Below, one piece after another: positions 1-10,287 of a stretch of DNA of 64,000 nucleotides. The notes beneath the pieces were generated by a model. The model did not search any database and was not told the origin of the DNA. It saw only the letters and a program-made list of their open reading frames with translations. A program made the translations under genes and the position numbers. Source of the stretch: Protonemura montana (taxonomy: Eukaryota; Arthropoda; Insecta; Plecoptera; Nemouridae); the NCBI GenBank assembly GCA_947568835.1, contig OX387603.1, positions 26,064,651-26,128,650 of the forward strand, read 5' to 3'. The number at the start of each line of letters is the position of its first letter. Position 1 is the first letter of the stretch.

Positions 1-1205
1 GCCGAATCGATCCCCCGTCCTCCATCCCTCATCAGAGTTCATTACATGTGTCGATTCGGGGGACCCGGCAGAAGGCTGCGTTGTCACAATCATTCATATT
101 CCACGCGTACGAGTGCGTTGGCGCGTAATGGCCGGCACCTGCAAGCGCGCTGGGTGATTTACAAGCACCCCCCTGCCCACCCCTGAACGGGACGGGACGG
201 GACGGGGGGCTGATTAGGCGGGGGTCAGTGCGACACTCCATTTGCACGCACGGCGCGGTCCTGTCAGGCGCTTCCTGCATAAAAGATATGCTCGATCGAC
301 GCTGCCTGCCAACCATTCGCCATGTGTGTACATGGATGGTGTTGTGCCCAGATTGCCACGGCCTCTAGCGTTGCCACGGTTTAATAAAACAGATTCCTTT
401 ATCTGTCGCATCGGAGCGCGCAATCTGTTCCAGTGAATTGTGCGTTCGATTGGCGCTCGGATTTCGACAATTGTTTCGACGTAAATCAGCGGTTTTAATC
501 AAACTTTGTGCCAAACGGGCTGACAAATCGTCGGCGTAGCGTTTTCAAAAAAAAAGAGACGCTTCGACGCCGCGCGGCCCGCGCGAGTGGAAGGTCCCGA
601 CTTCGATCCTCTCCGCGCGATGAATGCCTCCAATTGCCGCGCGGCCAAAAAGTTTTCGCTCGGCATGTACAAGTGCTGCGTTAGCATCGCACGGCGTTCA
701 CCAGAGAGTTCTCACGCGGCGTCGAATTTCAAGGCAGATTTGTCCGCCTGCCGCCTAATCTCGGCTGAAGGGTGGGTGGGTGGGTGGGTGGGTGGGTAGG
801 GGGTCGCTTCTTCGCGGCTAATGCATGCGGCCACCGAGTTGGCCGGAGAGTTGGGAGCTCGTTAAAACTTTGACTGTTCACCAGCACGGAGGGCAACTTT
901 GACTTGTGTGTGTGTGCCTATGCCCGGACGGGGCCAGCCAGCCCCCCGACGAGACTTCAGACGAGATGTTATGTTGGGGGGGTCTAGGACTTGGAGAGGA
1001 GCGGCCGGGGGGGCAAGGGTTGCTTCTCGCACATCAACTTTCGGCGTCTTCAAGTGATATCACTCCACGTATGTTGTGCCAAACTTGCAGACGGGCTCTA
1101 ATTCATGCCTGGCAACGTGTTGTAATTAGAGGGATCGCACTCCCCACAGCCTCTGTGATGCATGGCTTCCAAGTCACGGTATTGAACGCGATATGGCGCT
1201 AAACG
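1..1205. other. Gene-free stretch, left edge
   Basis: Mixed-composition sequence with several short overlapping open frames on both strands, none with codon bias or a recognisable family. Apart from the GGTG microsatellite I see no repeat or RNA gene. If the recursive-splice candidate just downstream is real, this is intronic. Confidence 0.5.
771..797. repeat. GGTG microsatellite
   Basis: About seven tandem GGTG units, seen directly. This is a simple tetranucleotide repeat with G-triplets that could form a quadruplex on the plus strand. No coding frame is associated with it. Confidence 0.9.
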
Positions 1206-1212
1206 ATGCTAA

Positions 1213-1248
1213 ATTTAACACACGTTTTCTGTCGTTCCAGGTAAGCAT
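1213..1248 (+). promoter_or_regulatory. Candidate recursive splice site (fused acceptor/donor)
   Basis: A pyrimidine-rich run (TTTTCTGTCGTTCCAG) ends at 1240 and is followed immediately by GTAAGC, a good 5' splice site. A possible branch point (TTTAAC, about 1213-1218) sits roughly 24 nt upstream of the AG. A zero-length exon of this kind is the signature of recursive (ratchet) splicing, best described in long Drosophila introns. The motif is seen directly; its use is inference. It fits a long plus-strand intron ending at the terminal exon at 29018. A chance juxtaposition cannot be excluded. Confidence 0.35.
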
Positions 1249-1249
1249 C

Positions 1250-3338
1250 GCTCTGAGGGTTCCCACGTCTACATCCACACCTCTATAGGCACACCTGGAG
1301 TCAGGGCGTTTCTATCTCGTGTGAGTATCCGTCAACCTACGCGTCAATCACAGTAAACGCTCCCAATCGAATCGCATGATCGACCGATTGATTGCGACAA
1401 TTTAGCGCCCACCGACTTCTTCTACTCGCCGTCGGCACAGCGGCTACCCTCACGCGGCACGCAATCACGCGCCGGCTAATCGATCAGATCGCCGGTAATC
1501 AAGTGGGCTGCAGTCCCGAGCTAATCAGGAGGGGGCGGGGGACAAGGGCATCGTCAGCACCCCACGCGGGGAGCCCGGGGACAAAGGAGCAGAACAATGC
1601 ACGTTTCAACTGAGAAGGAAATGCGTCCCAAGTCGAGGAAATGGATCGGTGTCATTAGCCAGATCGGGGACGTCTCGGGGTACGCGTCGCAGAGTGTTTT
1701 CCAGTCGCCATGCACCGACGACAGGTAGAAATGAATGTATGGATATCTCATAATTCATACTGTCCTCGTTCGAGGGCGGTGGAGTCGTGGGGGACGGGGG
1801 GGGGGGGGGGGGGCGTTGGGGCAAAGTGCGGAAGAGCTCGCGAACTCGTAGCAGCCGCCATGGACCGCATCCCGCTCTGAAACAACAGCAATGCTGGGCC
1901 GGCGAATTAATAATCCGAGATGAAATCGAAGTACTGCACACGCGGTACCGTACGAGTACTCGCGCGTAATTTATCGAGAGATCTGATTTATGTCGCGCGA
2001 CGGACCGCACACTTTTTATCCGCGCAGCGTGGAAAACTATAAATTTGCCTCGGCGCGCGGTTTTCCACCGATCTGCGCCAAGGAAAAAAATGGAAACAGA
2101 CGAAAAAATGTCAGAAATAACTTTTTAATGAATTTTAGATAGGACCTCGGATAAAACTTTGTCGCGACTAATTAAAAAAAATATATAAAAAGGAAACTCT
2201 GGCAGTTAGTTTTGTTAGTTTGTTTGTTTGGCGTGGCGTGGTGTACCGACACCCTATGATGGGTACATGCAGAGATTTACAGCCATTACGCTCGGCTGGC
2301 GGCGCAGATCTCTTTGTATTATTAAACGCAGTTCGGTGGATCTGGGTGGTAGTAAGTGATCCTCACACGGGCAACATATTTGGGGCTAACGAGTTGGGAA
2401 GTATCGAGTCAGGGGGGGTCTACACTCCACCCCTCCCCCCCCCCCCCATTAGAGGCAAAACAGTGCACACGTTTCCCCGGCAAACTTGCCGAGCTTGGCA
2501 CAAGTTTCTTACAATCTATCGAACCATTACTTAGCTAGTTAGGTGATGTTCGTCAGTCAGCCACCAGGGCAAGACGGTTGGGGGGGGTGTCGAATTCGGG
2601 ACCTCGGGGAACATGGCGGCAGCTTCTTGCAGCGACTTGCCGACAAGTTTCCAGGCTAGTTCGAGGAAATGCAAGCTTAAATGCAGTAGCTGATTGCTAG
2701 GAGAAAAGCCAGAGACAAGGGTTAGATTAACGATGTATGGTGGTAAGAACCTCCGTCTCTCATGGCAAAGGCAACTTTGACTTGCGAGGTTATTTGATGT
2801 AAGGCACATACAAACCGCAATGCAATGCATTGGATTAGATAGCAATTAAAACAAAGCTCAGGCTTTTTCTATTGCGTAGCAACGCCGTATTAACGGTCAA
2901 GGAACCAAATCACCCTGCTTTAAGCTTGGTGATAGTAAACTTCAGTAGCCAGCGTCTCAGTGAAAGCTCTCACCCAGCATAGCGAAGCTAAATAATCAAA
3001 GTCCTGCACTTTTCAAGACTCTCTCAGATCTGCGTGTCTCCGGCAGACAAAGGTGTCGGGTGACGACGACGACGTCACGATCTCGGCGAGGTCATTACAC
3101 GTCTTTGATCGACTGCACTTGTCCCCGGCGTCGCGACGCTAAATTAGGGCGTCAAAGGCGCGGCTTTGTCAACGTCGCGGCGGTGACATCGAATCGTGCA
3201 AAACACTTGAACTTTGAGACGTGTCTGTGTCGGGCATGCCGGGAAGCCGTGACGGCCGCACTATCGATGGGCACGTGTTTCACCACGAGAACATTGTTCA
3301 GAGTTAGCGACTCTGAACGACATTCGCTGGCACGGTGA
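1250..3338. other. Gene-free stretch with G18 and C13 tracts
   Basis: Contains poly(G) at 1796-1813 and poly(C) at 2435-2447. The long-looking frames that cross these tracts encode only glycine or proline runs. No exon pair with good splice sites and codon bias was found. An AT-rich patch lies around 2080-2190. Confidence 0.5.
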
Positions 3339-3339
3339 G

Positions 3340-3520
3340 GGATGTTGAGCCGGTGGTCGCCTTAAAGCGGTTTCGATAGGACTATGAACCTCGCTTGAAG
3401 GCTATGTTTGGGCCATTATCATCCGCACAATCACTTACTAATTCACGGGCTTAATTATGACAGGGCCACAGACTCACTTGTCAAAACAGTGCGTCGTTAA
3501 ACACAAAAAATCAATCAATT
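3340..3520 (+). mobile_element. 5S-SINE tail fragment (degraded)
   Basis: The fragment begins with a GTTGAGCCGGTGGTC motif matching the GTTAAGCCGGT module of the complete element at 40012-40461. It ends with the same terminal sequence, TGTCAAAACAGTGCGTCGTT, followed by AAACAC and a short A-rich tail. The 5S-derived head and upper tail are missing, and the middle is strongly diverged. This is an old 5'-truncated plus-strand copy. Confidence 0.7.
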
Positions 3521-4496
3521 ACGAACTTGACCTTCCCGTGCACCGCTGACTGCACCCAAACGCAGGGTCGGCGTTTTCTCCAGGCCCGGGCCTATCCACG
3601 ACGCCTCCCCCAGCACTACAACGTGGAGTCCCCGCCAACCACGTCGCGGCCACCACGAACAAACCGTTTCGCGTTATGTTTTGACATTCAAGATAAAGAA
3701 GGCCGCGCTATTTGTCATCCTCGCGGACATCTGACGGGCGCCTCGTGATTTCCCGCGTTGCCAAGGAAACGCTTCATCATCCGACTATGCTAGTCGCTAG
3801 CGTGCGCGTGCGCGAACGCTAGCGCACGCTGTCTGGACGTGCAAACTTGACTAATAAATAATTAACAATGCGACGAGAAAGTTTTTCTTTGTCCCGAAAA
3901 GACGCCGGGAAAAACAAGAGGTGCCGGTGTTTCCTGTGAAGGAGGATGGCGTTGTGGCTCATTTCATGTGCATTGCCTTGTGATGGAGTTGTCGACAACA
4001 GGACGTTCTGAACATTGTCCGTGTAAACTGTGGTCAGGCATGGTGTTTAGATATAGTTGTTTCGAGGTCATAGGTCATTGATAACAATGCTCGAAAAAGC
4101 AGAAACATTTAACACATTAGAACCTTTCGATGGAATTCCCATCATGTTAAAAAAAAAAACGATCCCAAACCAAATCTTCCCGACCCCCTTTCAACAGTTT
4201 CAACAAAGCGATGCTTGAAGTGGCCACCTGCTTTTTGCATCTCCGACCTTTTGCGATCGAGACGCTTTTCCGGCTTTTCCGGCTTTTCCCCGGCGGCGCG
4301 CTCTCGCGGCAAAACATTGGTAACTTCCGTCGTGGAGAGCACTCGACGTCGTCCACACGGGTCTTACCTCGAGGACACTTGCCACTGGTCTGGCTGATTC
4401 GGCGGCTTTTCATTCGGCAAACTCTTGCTAAACGCAACTCACCTTCATAGAGCATCTCTGCAAACATCCGCCTTCGCTTAAAATTGATCGATTGAT
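3521..4496. other. Gene-free stretch
   Basis: No supported gene. A minus-strand frame of 106 codons (4147-4467) contains two donor-like sites but has no codon bias and starts in a poly(A)/poly(T) region, so I treat it as chance. A GC-rich imperfect hairpin (GCTAGCGT / ACGCTAGC) lies near 3797-3824. Confidence 0.45.
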
Positions 4497-4730
4497 TTGT
4501 GGTGTTTAACGACGCGTTGTTTTGACAACTGTTCCTGTGTCACTGGTCTGGTGGCGTTGATAATTGAGATTAATGTTAATACACTTTACCTACATTAGAA
4601 GAGAGGAGAAGAAATCCGGTGCCGGCACGTAGCCTACTCCTGTCGAAGAGCACCAATGTAGAGCACCGGCTTAACGTCCCTTCGGAAGAACGGTACAACT
4701 CGAATGACAGGATTCCTCCATAAATCCATA

Positions 4731-4863
4731 CTCTCGTGCTATTTTATTATTATCAACACAATAACCGTCTCAAAATTTGATGCCCATGAGACGGTTATAG
4801 TGTTGATAATAATAAAATACCCCGCGCAAGCGTTTGCAATTTAAATCAGATTTCTTCTAAAGA
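4731..4863. mobile_element. Foldback unit A (32-bp inverted repeat)
   Basis: Arms at 4741-4772 and 4787-4818 are reverse complements at 31 of 32 positions, separated by a 14-nt spacer that contains TGATGCCCA. The unit starts with CTCTCGTGCT and ends just before a CTCTCATGCT. It is nested inside the SINE at 4497-5390 and shares its arms and downstream sequence (ACCCCGCGC then GCGTTTGCAATTTAAAT) with unit B. Unit A looks like a deletion form that lost the central tRNA-like part. Confidence 0.8.
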
Positions 4864-5181
4864 CTCTCATGCTATTTTATTATCATGAACAATATAACCG
4901 TCTCAAAGATTGATGCCCAAACGGGGACACGAACCACGATCTCCACCTATCGCGGGTGTTGCTCTAACCCATTAAGCTACTTGGACACTGGCTTTTTGAG
5001 ACAATTTTAGTGTATTTGATGTATGTATATGTGATACATGATATATGTGTATTTTTATTTTGATATGTCCCCGTTTGGGCATCAATTTTTGAGACGGTTA
5101 TAGTGTTGATAATAATGAAATACCCCGCGCATTGCAAGCGTTTGCAATTTAAATAATATCTCATCTATATACTCTCATGCT
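4864..5181. mobile_element. Foldback unit B enclosing a tRNA-like core
   Basis: Arms at 4874-4929 and 5066-5121 are inverted copies of about 56 bp, with small gaps in the left arm. The loop (4930-5065) holds a tRNA-like segment. The unit is bordered by CTCTCATGCT on both sides (4864-4873 and 5172-5181); a near-identical copy (CTCTCGTGCT) precedes unit A. These three direct repeats suggest target-site duplication or tandem duplication of a unit. Units A and B appear to be a tandem pair of one family. Confidence 0.75.
4917..4990 (-). repeat. tRNA-like segment (SINE-type, not a working tRNA)
   Basis: On the minus strand the segment has an A-box-like TAGCTTAATGGG and a perfect B box GGTTCGTGTCC with tRNA-like spacing. 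The anticodon loop lacks the invariant T33 and the acceptor stem is not closed, so a functional tRNA is unlikely. It is better read as a tRNA-derived pol III promoter inside foldback unit B. Part of it overlaps the unit's left arm. Confidence 0.65.
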
Positions 5182-5395
5182 GTCTCATCCCTTCTAACCT
5201 CTCTCCCAAACAGACCTGGTCGTGTGTATGATGGTAATTTAGCTAACTTCGCTGATCTTTCCGATCTTATGAGGGTCGATATCACTAACAGGAATTCAAA
5301 AAACTATTTGATGGTCACCCTCAGGGCAGTGTTGCTTAACTTCGGTGATCTCACGAAGACAAGTGTTTCCAACACGACAAACCGTTCGGTTCCTC

Positions 5396-8300
5396 AGCAA
5401 AGTAGATACGCACCTGCAGGTGGCGGGTGTCGGTCATCGCCTGCAGACGCGATGGGTTGCAGCATAGGTGTGGATATCTCACGACTCTATCGACTGCAGC
5501 TAATAGTGAGTGGAAGCGATCAATCAATAATTAGTCTGCGAACGTGCTTGGGTTCAAAGTGGCCAGTCTCTCGACGCACGTTGTTTGTTTTTCCACGGTG
5601 CACAGCGACCTCCTTCGCGCACCTACCTCTGCACGCAGAAACACGTAGCGTCGATCAATTACAACCTGTCTATAACGGCGTCCTCGTGAAATTGCGGCCG
5701 AGACGGAGCGCATTTCTTTTCCAGTCCAAGCAAATATCGTATCAGGTAATTCGCCGTGGCTATATCACGCGGTATCTCGCATGGCGATCTTGTCGGCAGT
5801 TTGGTCGGCCGTTTGGCACGATATAGGTACCTACACAGTGTTCACTGCGATCTGAACGCCTAGCTCTGTGGGAGCAGCGCCCAATCTAGCATCGCCGTAG
5901 TGCAGCGAAGATTTCGGCAAATAAAATCGAGCCCCTCGTCATGGAGCGCTGGGCATCGCCTCCCCCGGCCCCCCTTTCCCCCCGACCCACGTCAGGAAGC
6001 AACTGGGGAGGAAATATTGGAAACCGTCCTCTCTCTAGAATATAGACCGCGTTCCTTGGCTTGGAAAATGCAATAACTCACATCTTCAGATAACTTCATA
6101 AAAAAAAAGCACGGAGTAAATTCCTTATCAATTAAATAGTTGGCCCCGTGGCCGCCAGACGAACGGCCCGGTCGAACCGTGGCCGAGCCGTGGCCGTCGA
6201 GCGGAGAGGACGCCGTCGAGCGGATGGCCGCGAGGAACGCCGCTTAAAAAAGTGTATCATACGAGAAATGAACACGTCGCGTCGACGATCACGTATCGTC
6301 CTCCATCCTCGTCTCGGTAGGTCTCTGTCGCACCCAATGCGGTGGTCAATCAGGCGTAACATGAATGGAGCTCACGGCAGACGTGCTACCAACCTGCGTT
6401 TCTTTTCTTTCTTACTTCCTTGGGTTGGTACCGAACGAAAATTGCTGGAATCTTTGGTGCAAAATAATAATAACGACCGCACACTTGCTCATCTGAGTCA
6501 TATGATTCCCAGGCGCACAAAGCGATGGTTGGTTCAATCGGACCGTGCCCTGCACGACGACATGCGAGTTTGTCCACGGTACCGACACCTCGCACCGTCT
6601 TGCGGTGGGCGCTGGCGACGAAATTAAACACCTGTGGAGCACAGTGTCCGTCCTCGAGCGCACTTGCTGCAAAGCCAATTAGTTTTAAAGGCAATTAAAA
6701 GTATGGCATAAATTCATATAATTGAAACCACGGCTTTAACAGACTCAGCTCAACGCTCAAATACTTTTCGGTCCGGTTTTTATTTCGTCTCATCGTCCCC
6801 AAGACTTCTCGTCGAACGAAAAAGTCATCCTGGACGCCGATTTGCGCCCGAGCCCACTCGTAGACCTTGTCGTTAAGTCAAAAGAGTCGCTCGGCTAGAT
6901 TGAGGCGTTAGATCTTTATCGCGGACCCAATCGGAAATTGGAGATTTCTTTAAGCGTCTCTGCCGATTGTCATAGAGCGCCGTTTTCCGGGTTGGACGGC
7001 GATCGAGGAGACCAAACTGAACGTGAAAATGCCTTCACGTTGGTGGACGTTGGTGGACGTCGACGACGACGACGACCACGAGCTAGCCGTCATCGATCAA
7101 AACGTCAATTAAAAAAACTCTCCCCGATCTACGGGCACATGCACTTCCGTTCGTGCAGCATTGCACCGCACGTAGTAATGATGTTTTAGTTGCAACTACA
7201 CAAAAGCCGGGACGAGCAATTAGAGGCCGTACTACTGAAAAAAACGAGACGGCCGTGATCGCAGCGCGCCTGGCGGTGTTCTTTGACAGCAATCCACTGT
7301 CTCCCTGACATCCAGACCAACCGGCGTCACGCCACTTTTACTTATGACTGGCAACAACACAACAAGTTTATAATCAACATTGCAGAGCAACTCACGCTCA
7401 AAAGCAAACCGATCTTCTGTAATTTCATTAGAAACAATTTTGCAACGAACAATGGGTCGGTTATTTTCATAAACAGACGACGGCGTACGTGAGTACCTAC
7501 ACACGCCGCGGCGCGATTACCCCCGTTTGCGTGCAATCAATTTGCTCTGGCTACTCGATGACGGCGACATCAAAGCGCGTCGTCCTCCTGTCGGCCTAAC
7601 GCGCTGAGTAGTATTGACGCCACGTAGGCCCGCATGTAGGACGATGCTAAACTCTAGACTGATGCAGGGCTTGGCGATGGCCCTTTGCACTTTGTGAAAG
7701 ACTTTGTGAATGGGAACTTCCAACGGATCCGATCGGTGTAATGTCCCCGGTCCTTTGCAATGGACGCGCGCATCAATTCGCTTTTCGCCCGGCAACTCGC
7801 GACGTCATCAGGCACCCAGCGCTCCTCGGGCCGTTCAGGTGCTCGCCAATGGAATGTCGAACACAACCGCAAACCGTTTATCCCTTCACTGCACACAGCT
7901 GGCCATGTGTCAATATTTTTATGCTTCGTGCTGATAGATTAGAGAAGAAAATGATAGTTATTACCGAACGATCAGGACGGTTTTAAATAATGCTACCTTC
8001 TTATATGTAGTATGAGCAGGATAAGAAAAAATGCTGTTCTTGTGGGTCAAGTTTTTTCCCCGTTAAGACGAGCCGTGAAGAATGCGTTCCTCCTCGGCGA
8101 TGGGCGTGGAAAAGTTAAGGTCTGGCAAATCGTGTTCGATCGAGAACCGTCGTACACGTACAGCCATGAAATATCGTTTTGCTAATTTTCGCGTTCGAAC
8201 AAAGTAATACCCGTTTGACATCGCCATGTTTGACAGCGCAAACATCGCACGGCTAATAAAGTTAATTGTCGCACAAATCGCGCGCTCTCTGCCGCCTCCA

Positions 8301-8690
8301 TTGTCGCCAGGCGTCCACCGCAATCATCCCGTCGCCGTCGCCGTCGCCGTCGGCGTCGCGCAAAGCCCCGCCAGGAATAATTATACCTCTCTTTTCGAAT
8401 TAACGTCGCGGTGCCGGGCAAAGATAACCGACGTGCTCGCAGGAAGCTTTGGCAGCAGTAAAACATCCGATCGATCCGGATTATTAAACCGTGCACACAC
8501 ACACTAAAGGAGGACAACGCCAACGCTCGTAAAAAGCTGTACCAACAAACACTAAAATAGCTGGCAGCGGTAAAACCAGGGGCGCTGGGCCCGGTGGGGT
8601 CAAGTGCTTGGTCAAGAGATGTCACCTGTCAGGTGGACCTTCTTACTCTACCCTTGGCGTGGGCGTTTGTCTGGGATTGTCGCGTGGGCT
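5396..8690. other. Gene-free stretch
   Basis: No supported exon. GAC/GTC-rich patches occur near 6160-6240 and 7040-7085, and a (GCCGTC) microsatellite at 8331-8358. The frames across these patches are arginine-rich on every strand, as expected for such repeats, and no family was recognised. Confidence 0.45.
8331..8358. repeat. GTCGCC/GTC microsatellite
   Basis: Tandem GTCGCC units, seen directly. Similar GAC/GTC runs recur elsewhere in the window (13311-13345, 22166-22200, 26228-26255, 34053-34098, 47660-47690, 63607-63630). Confidence 0.85.
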
Positions 8691-8726
8691 GCGTTGTGCT
8701 AACAGCTGTGTTCTGTGATTGTGCAG

Positions 8727-8774
8727 GTAATTCTCGAGGAGGACGGAAGGGCAGGACGGAAGGACGAGAGAGCA
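8727..8774 (+). CDS. Candidate 48-nt cassette exon, or recursive-splice exon
   Basis: A strong acceptor context ends at 8726: GTGCTAACA as branch point about 25 nt upstream, then TTCTGTGATTGTGCAG. The segment is purine-rich (enhancer-like GGACGGAAGG) and ends at a GTGAGT donor at 8775. At 48 nt it keeps phase, and one frame reads VILEEDGRAGRKDERA, while another reads into NSRGGRKGRTEGRES. It begins with GTAATT directly after the AG, so it could instead be a recursive-splice exon that regenerates a donor. Third-position bias is absent. No homology recognised. Confidence 0.25.
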
Positions 8775-9718
8775 GTGAGTGACCCGGCTATGTCTCAAGA
8801 AAGGAACTGAGATACAATCATTTCTCCCTTCGGTCAATACCCAATGGGACTCAATATAAACGCGCTAACAGTTAACCGGCGAAATACTCCACGAGTGATA
8901 TTTCATCGGGAAAGATATTTTGGATGGGAATATAGGCTTATTGTATAAATATAAGGACCGGCCTACTTGGAAAGCTTTTAGCAGATCAATAGCGACCAAC
9001 TTTTATTGGTAAAGATGAAGAAAAAATAATAATAATAAAGAAGGGGAATAGAAAACTCGGGCTGAGTTTATTTGCCGACTTTGTTATACTTTTGAGATAC
9101 TTTGCAGATATCTAGGCAGTAAATAAAATTGCCCTCCGAATAAAAATACAAGCGATTGGCCGACGGAATAAAAATTATCTCCTATTAATCTCTGTTACCC
9201 TCCACGACTCGACAGAGAGAGAGAGAGCGAGAGAGACTCCTTTCGCCGCGCTCTCGAAGATAGCGCACAGAAATTTATTTGTCGCCGTAATTTTATGAGC
9301 CCGCCCCGGCCAAGAAGTTTATGAACGTGACGCTGCTTATAAATCTTTTGTTTCGCTCGTTTCGCGCAAAAAAAAAATGTCATAAACCAATGGTATATGG
9401 CCCGAAATCACGCATTACTCCCGATGCCGGCATCGCTGTCGAGTGGAATCCTGTAGGCGGTGCCCGACGACGCCGTCCACGAGCGTCACGCGGTCCACGA
9501 CGCACTAACTTCCACCGACGCCTCCCCTGCAGGAAACTACAATTACAAATTGACCAGCCACCAGCTATGTCCACCAAAGACAGATCCTCTTTGCCAGGAC
9601 AAACAAATGCTGGCTTATCCCGTGCGAATAGGTAGAGATTAGCCCGGCAAGGGGGCCGTGAATGGACATAGTCTCGCTCGTTTGGGCGATCCAATTTGCC
9701 ATCCATTCTCCAGGTAAT

Positions 9719-9764
9719 CCCCCCCCCCCCCCCCCCCCCCGACTGCCCCCCCCCCCCCCCCCCC
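9719..9764. repeat. Double poly(C) tract
   Basis: C22 and C19 separated by GACTG, seen directly. The minus strand is correspondingly poly(G) and would be expected to form quadruplex or triplex structures. Confidence 0.95.
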
Positions 9765-10263
9765 AATCCGGCACACAAAGGCAGGGACCGCGACGTCCCG
9801 GGTTTTGCTCTCCACGGGGTGTCCCGGCGTAGAGCCGGCAGGGGGGCAGAGTCGACATTCTTCCTCGCTCGTCGTCGGGCACCCTTATTCCGACACCTTG
9901 GAGGCAATTTCACTGGAACGGACCCCACCTGAAGGCGATGTTGCTGTCTTGACTGACTCTAGAGTAGAGCTATAATCAACGGTCTCTTGTAGCCAACTTA
10001 GAGAAGGCGCCTGTGCACAACAAAGTGACTTCTGTCACATTCGAGAATGACAAAGGTGTTATTTTGCATTCTTTGCAAAATTGTAAACTCTCAAAATTAA
10101 TTTGGCTAGAGCTTATTATAGCATCACAAGATTTCACAACCAGACGGTGAAATCGCCGCATTTCGCAGGCAACCCCTGTCAGTGCGCGGGTGTAGCTTGG
10201 AAAACTACGAGCCCGAGCTCGAACCCCGACCCCGAAAGACCGCGCTGCTGTTGGTTGGGCGGA

Positions 10264-10287
10264 GGGGGGGGGGGGGGGGGGGGGGGG
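10264..10287. repeat. Poly(G) tract, 24 nt
   Basis: Uninterrupted G24, seen directly. It is one of the longest mononucleotide tracts in the window. Confidence 0.95.

Larger units (their letters stand above)
4497..5390 (-). mobile_element. 5S-derived composite SINE, interrupted by foldback units
   Basis: Minus-strand copy of the same SINE as at 40012-40461. Going up in coordinates, it shows the 3' terminus (GTGGTGTTTAACGACGC, 4500 region), the CCGGCTTAACGTCCCTTC module near 4668, the central tail, and then the 5S-like head at 5313-5390. That head is 78 bp because about 14 bp of the usual 92-bp head are deleted. A second, much more degraded head-like segment lies at about 5240-5312, so the copy may have had two heads. 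The element is split at 4731-5181 by an inserted pair of inverted-repeat units. No clear target-site duplication was found. Confidence 0.8.

Noticed and set aside
3527-3748. Frame after a CGGCGTTTTCTCCAG acceptor, reading ARAYPRRLPQHYNVES and ending at 3748
   Set aside because: Early codons are G/C-ending, but bias is lost after about 22 codons and no donor or homology supports it.
5224-5826. 200-codon plus-strand frame
   Set aside because: Its first third is antisense 5S-SINE sequence and the rest has no bias; not a gene.
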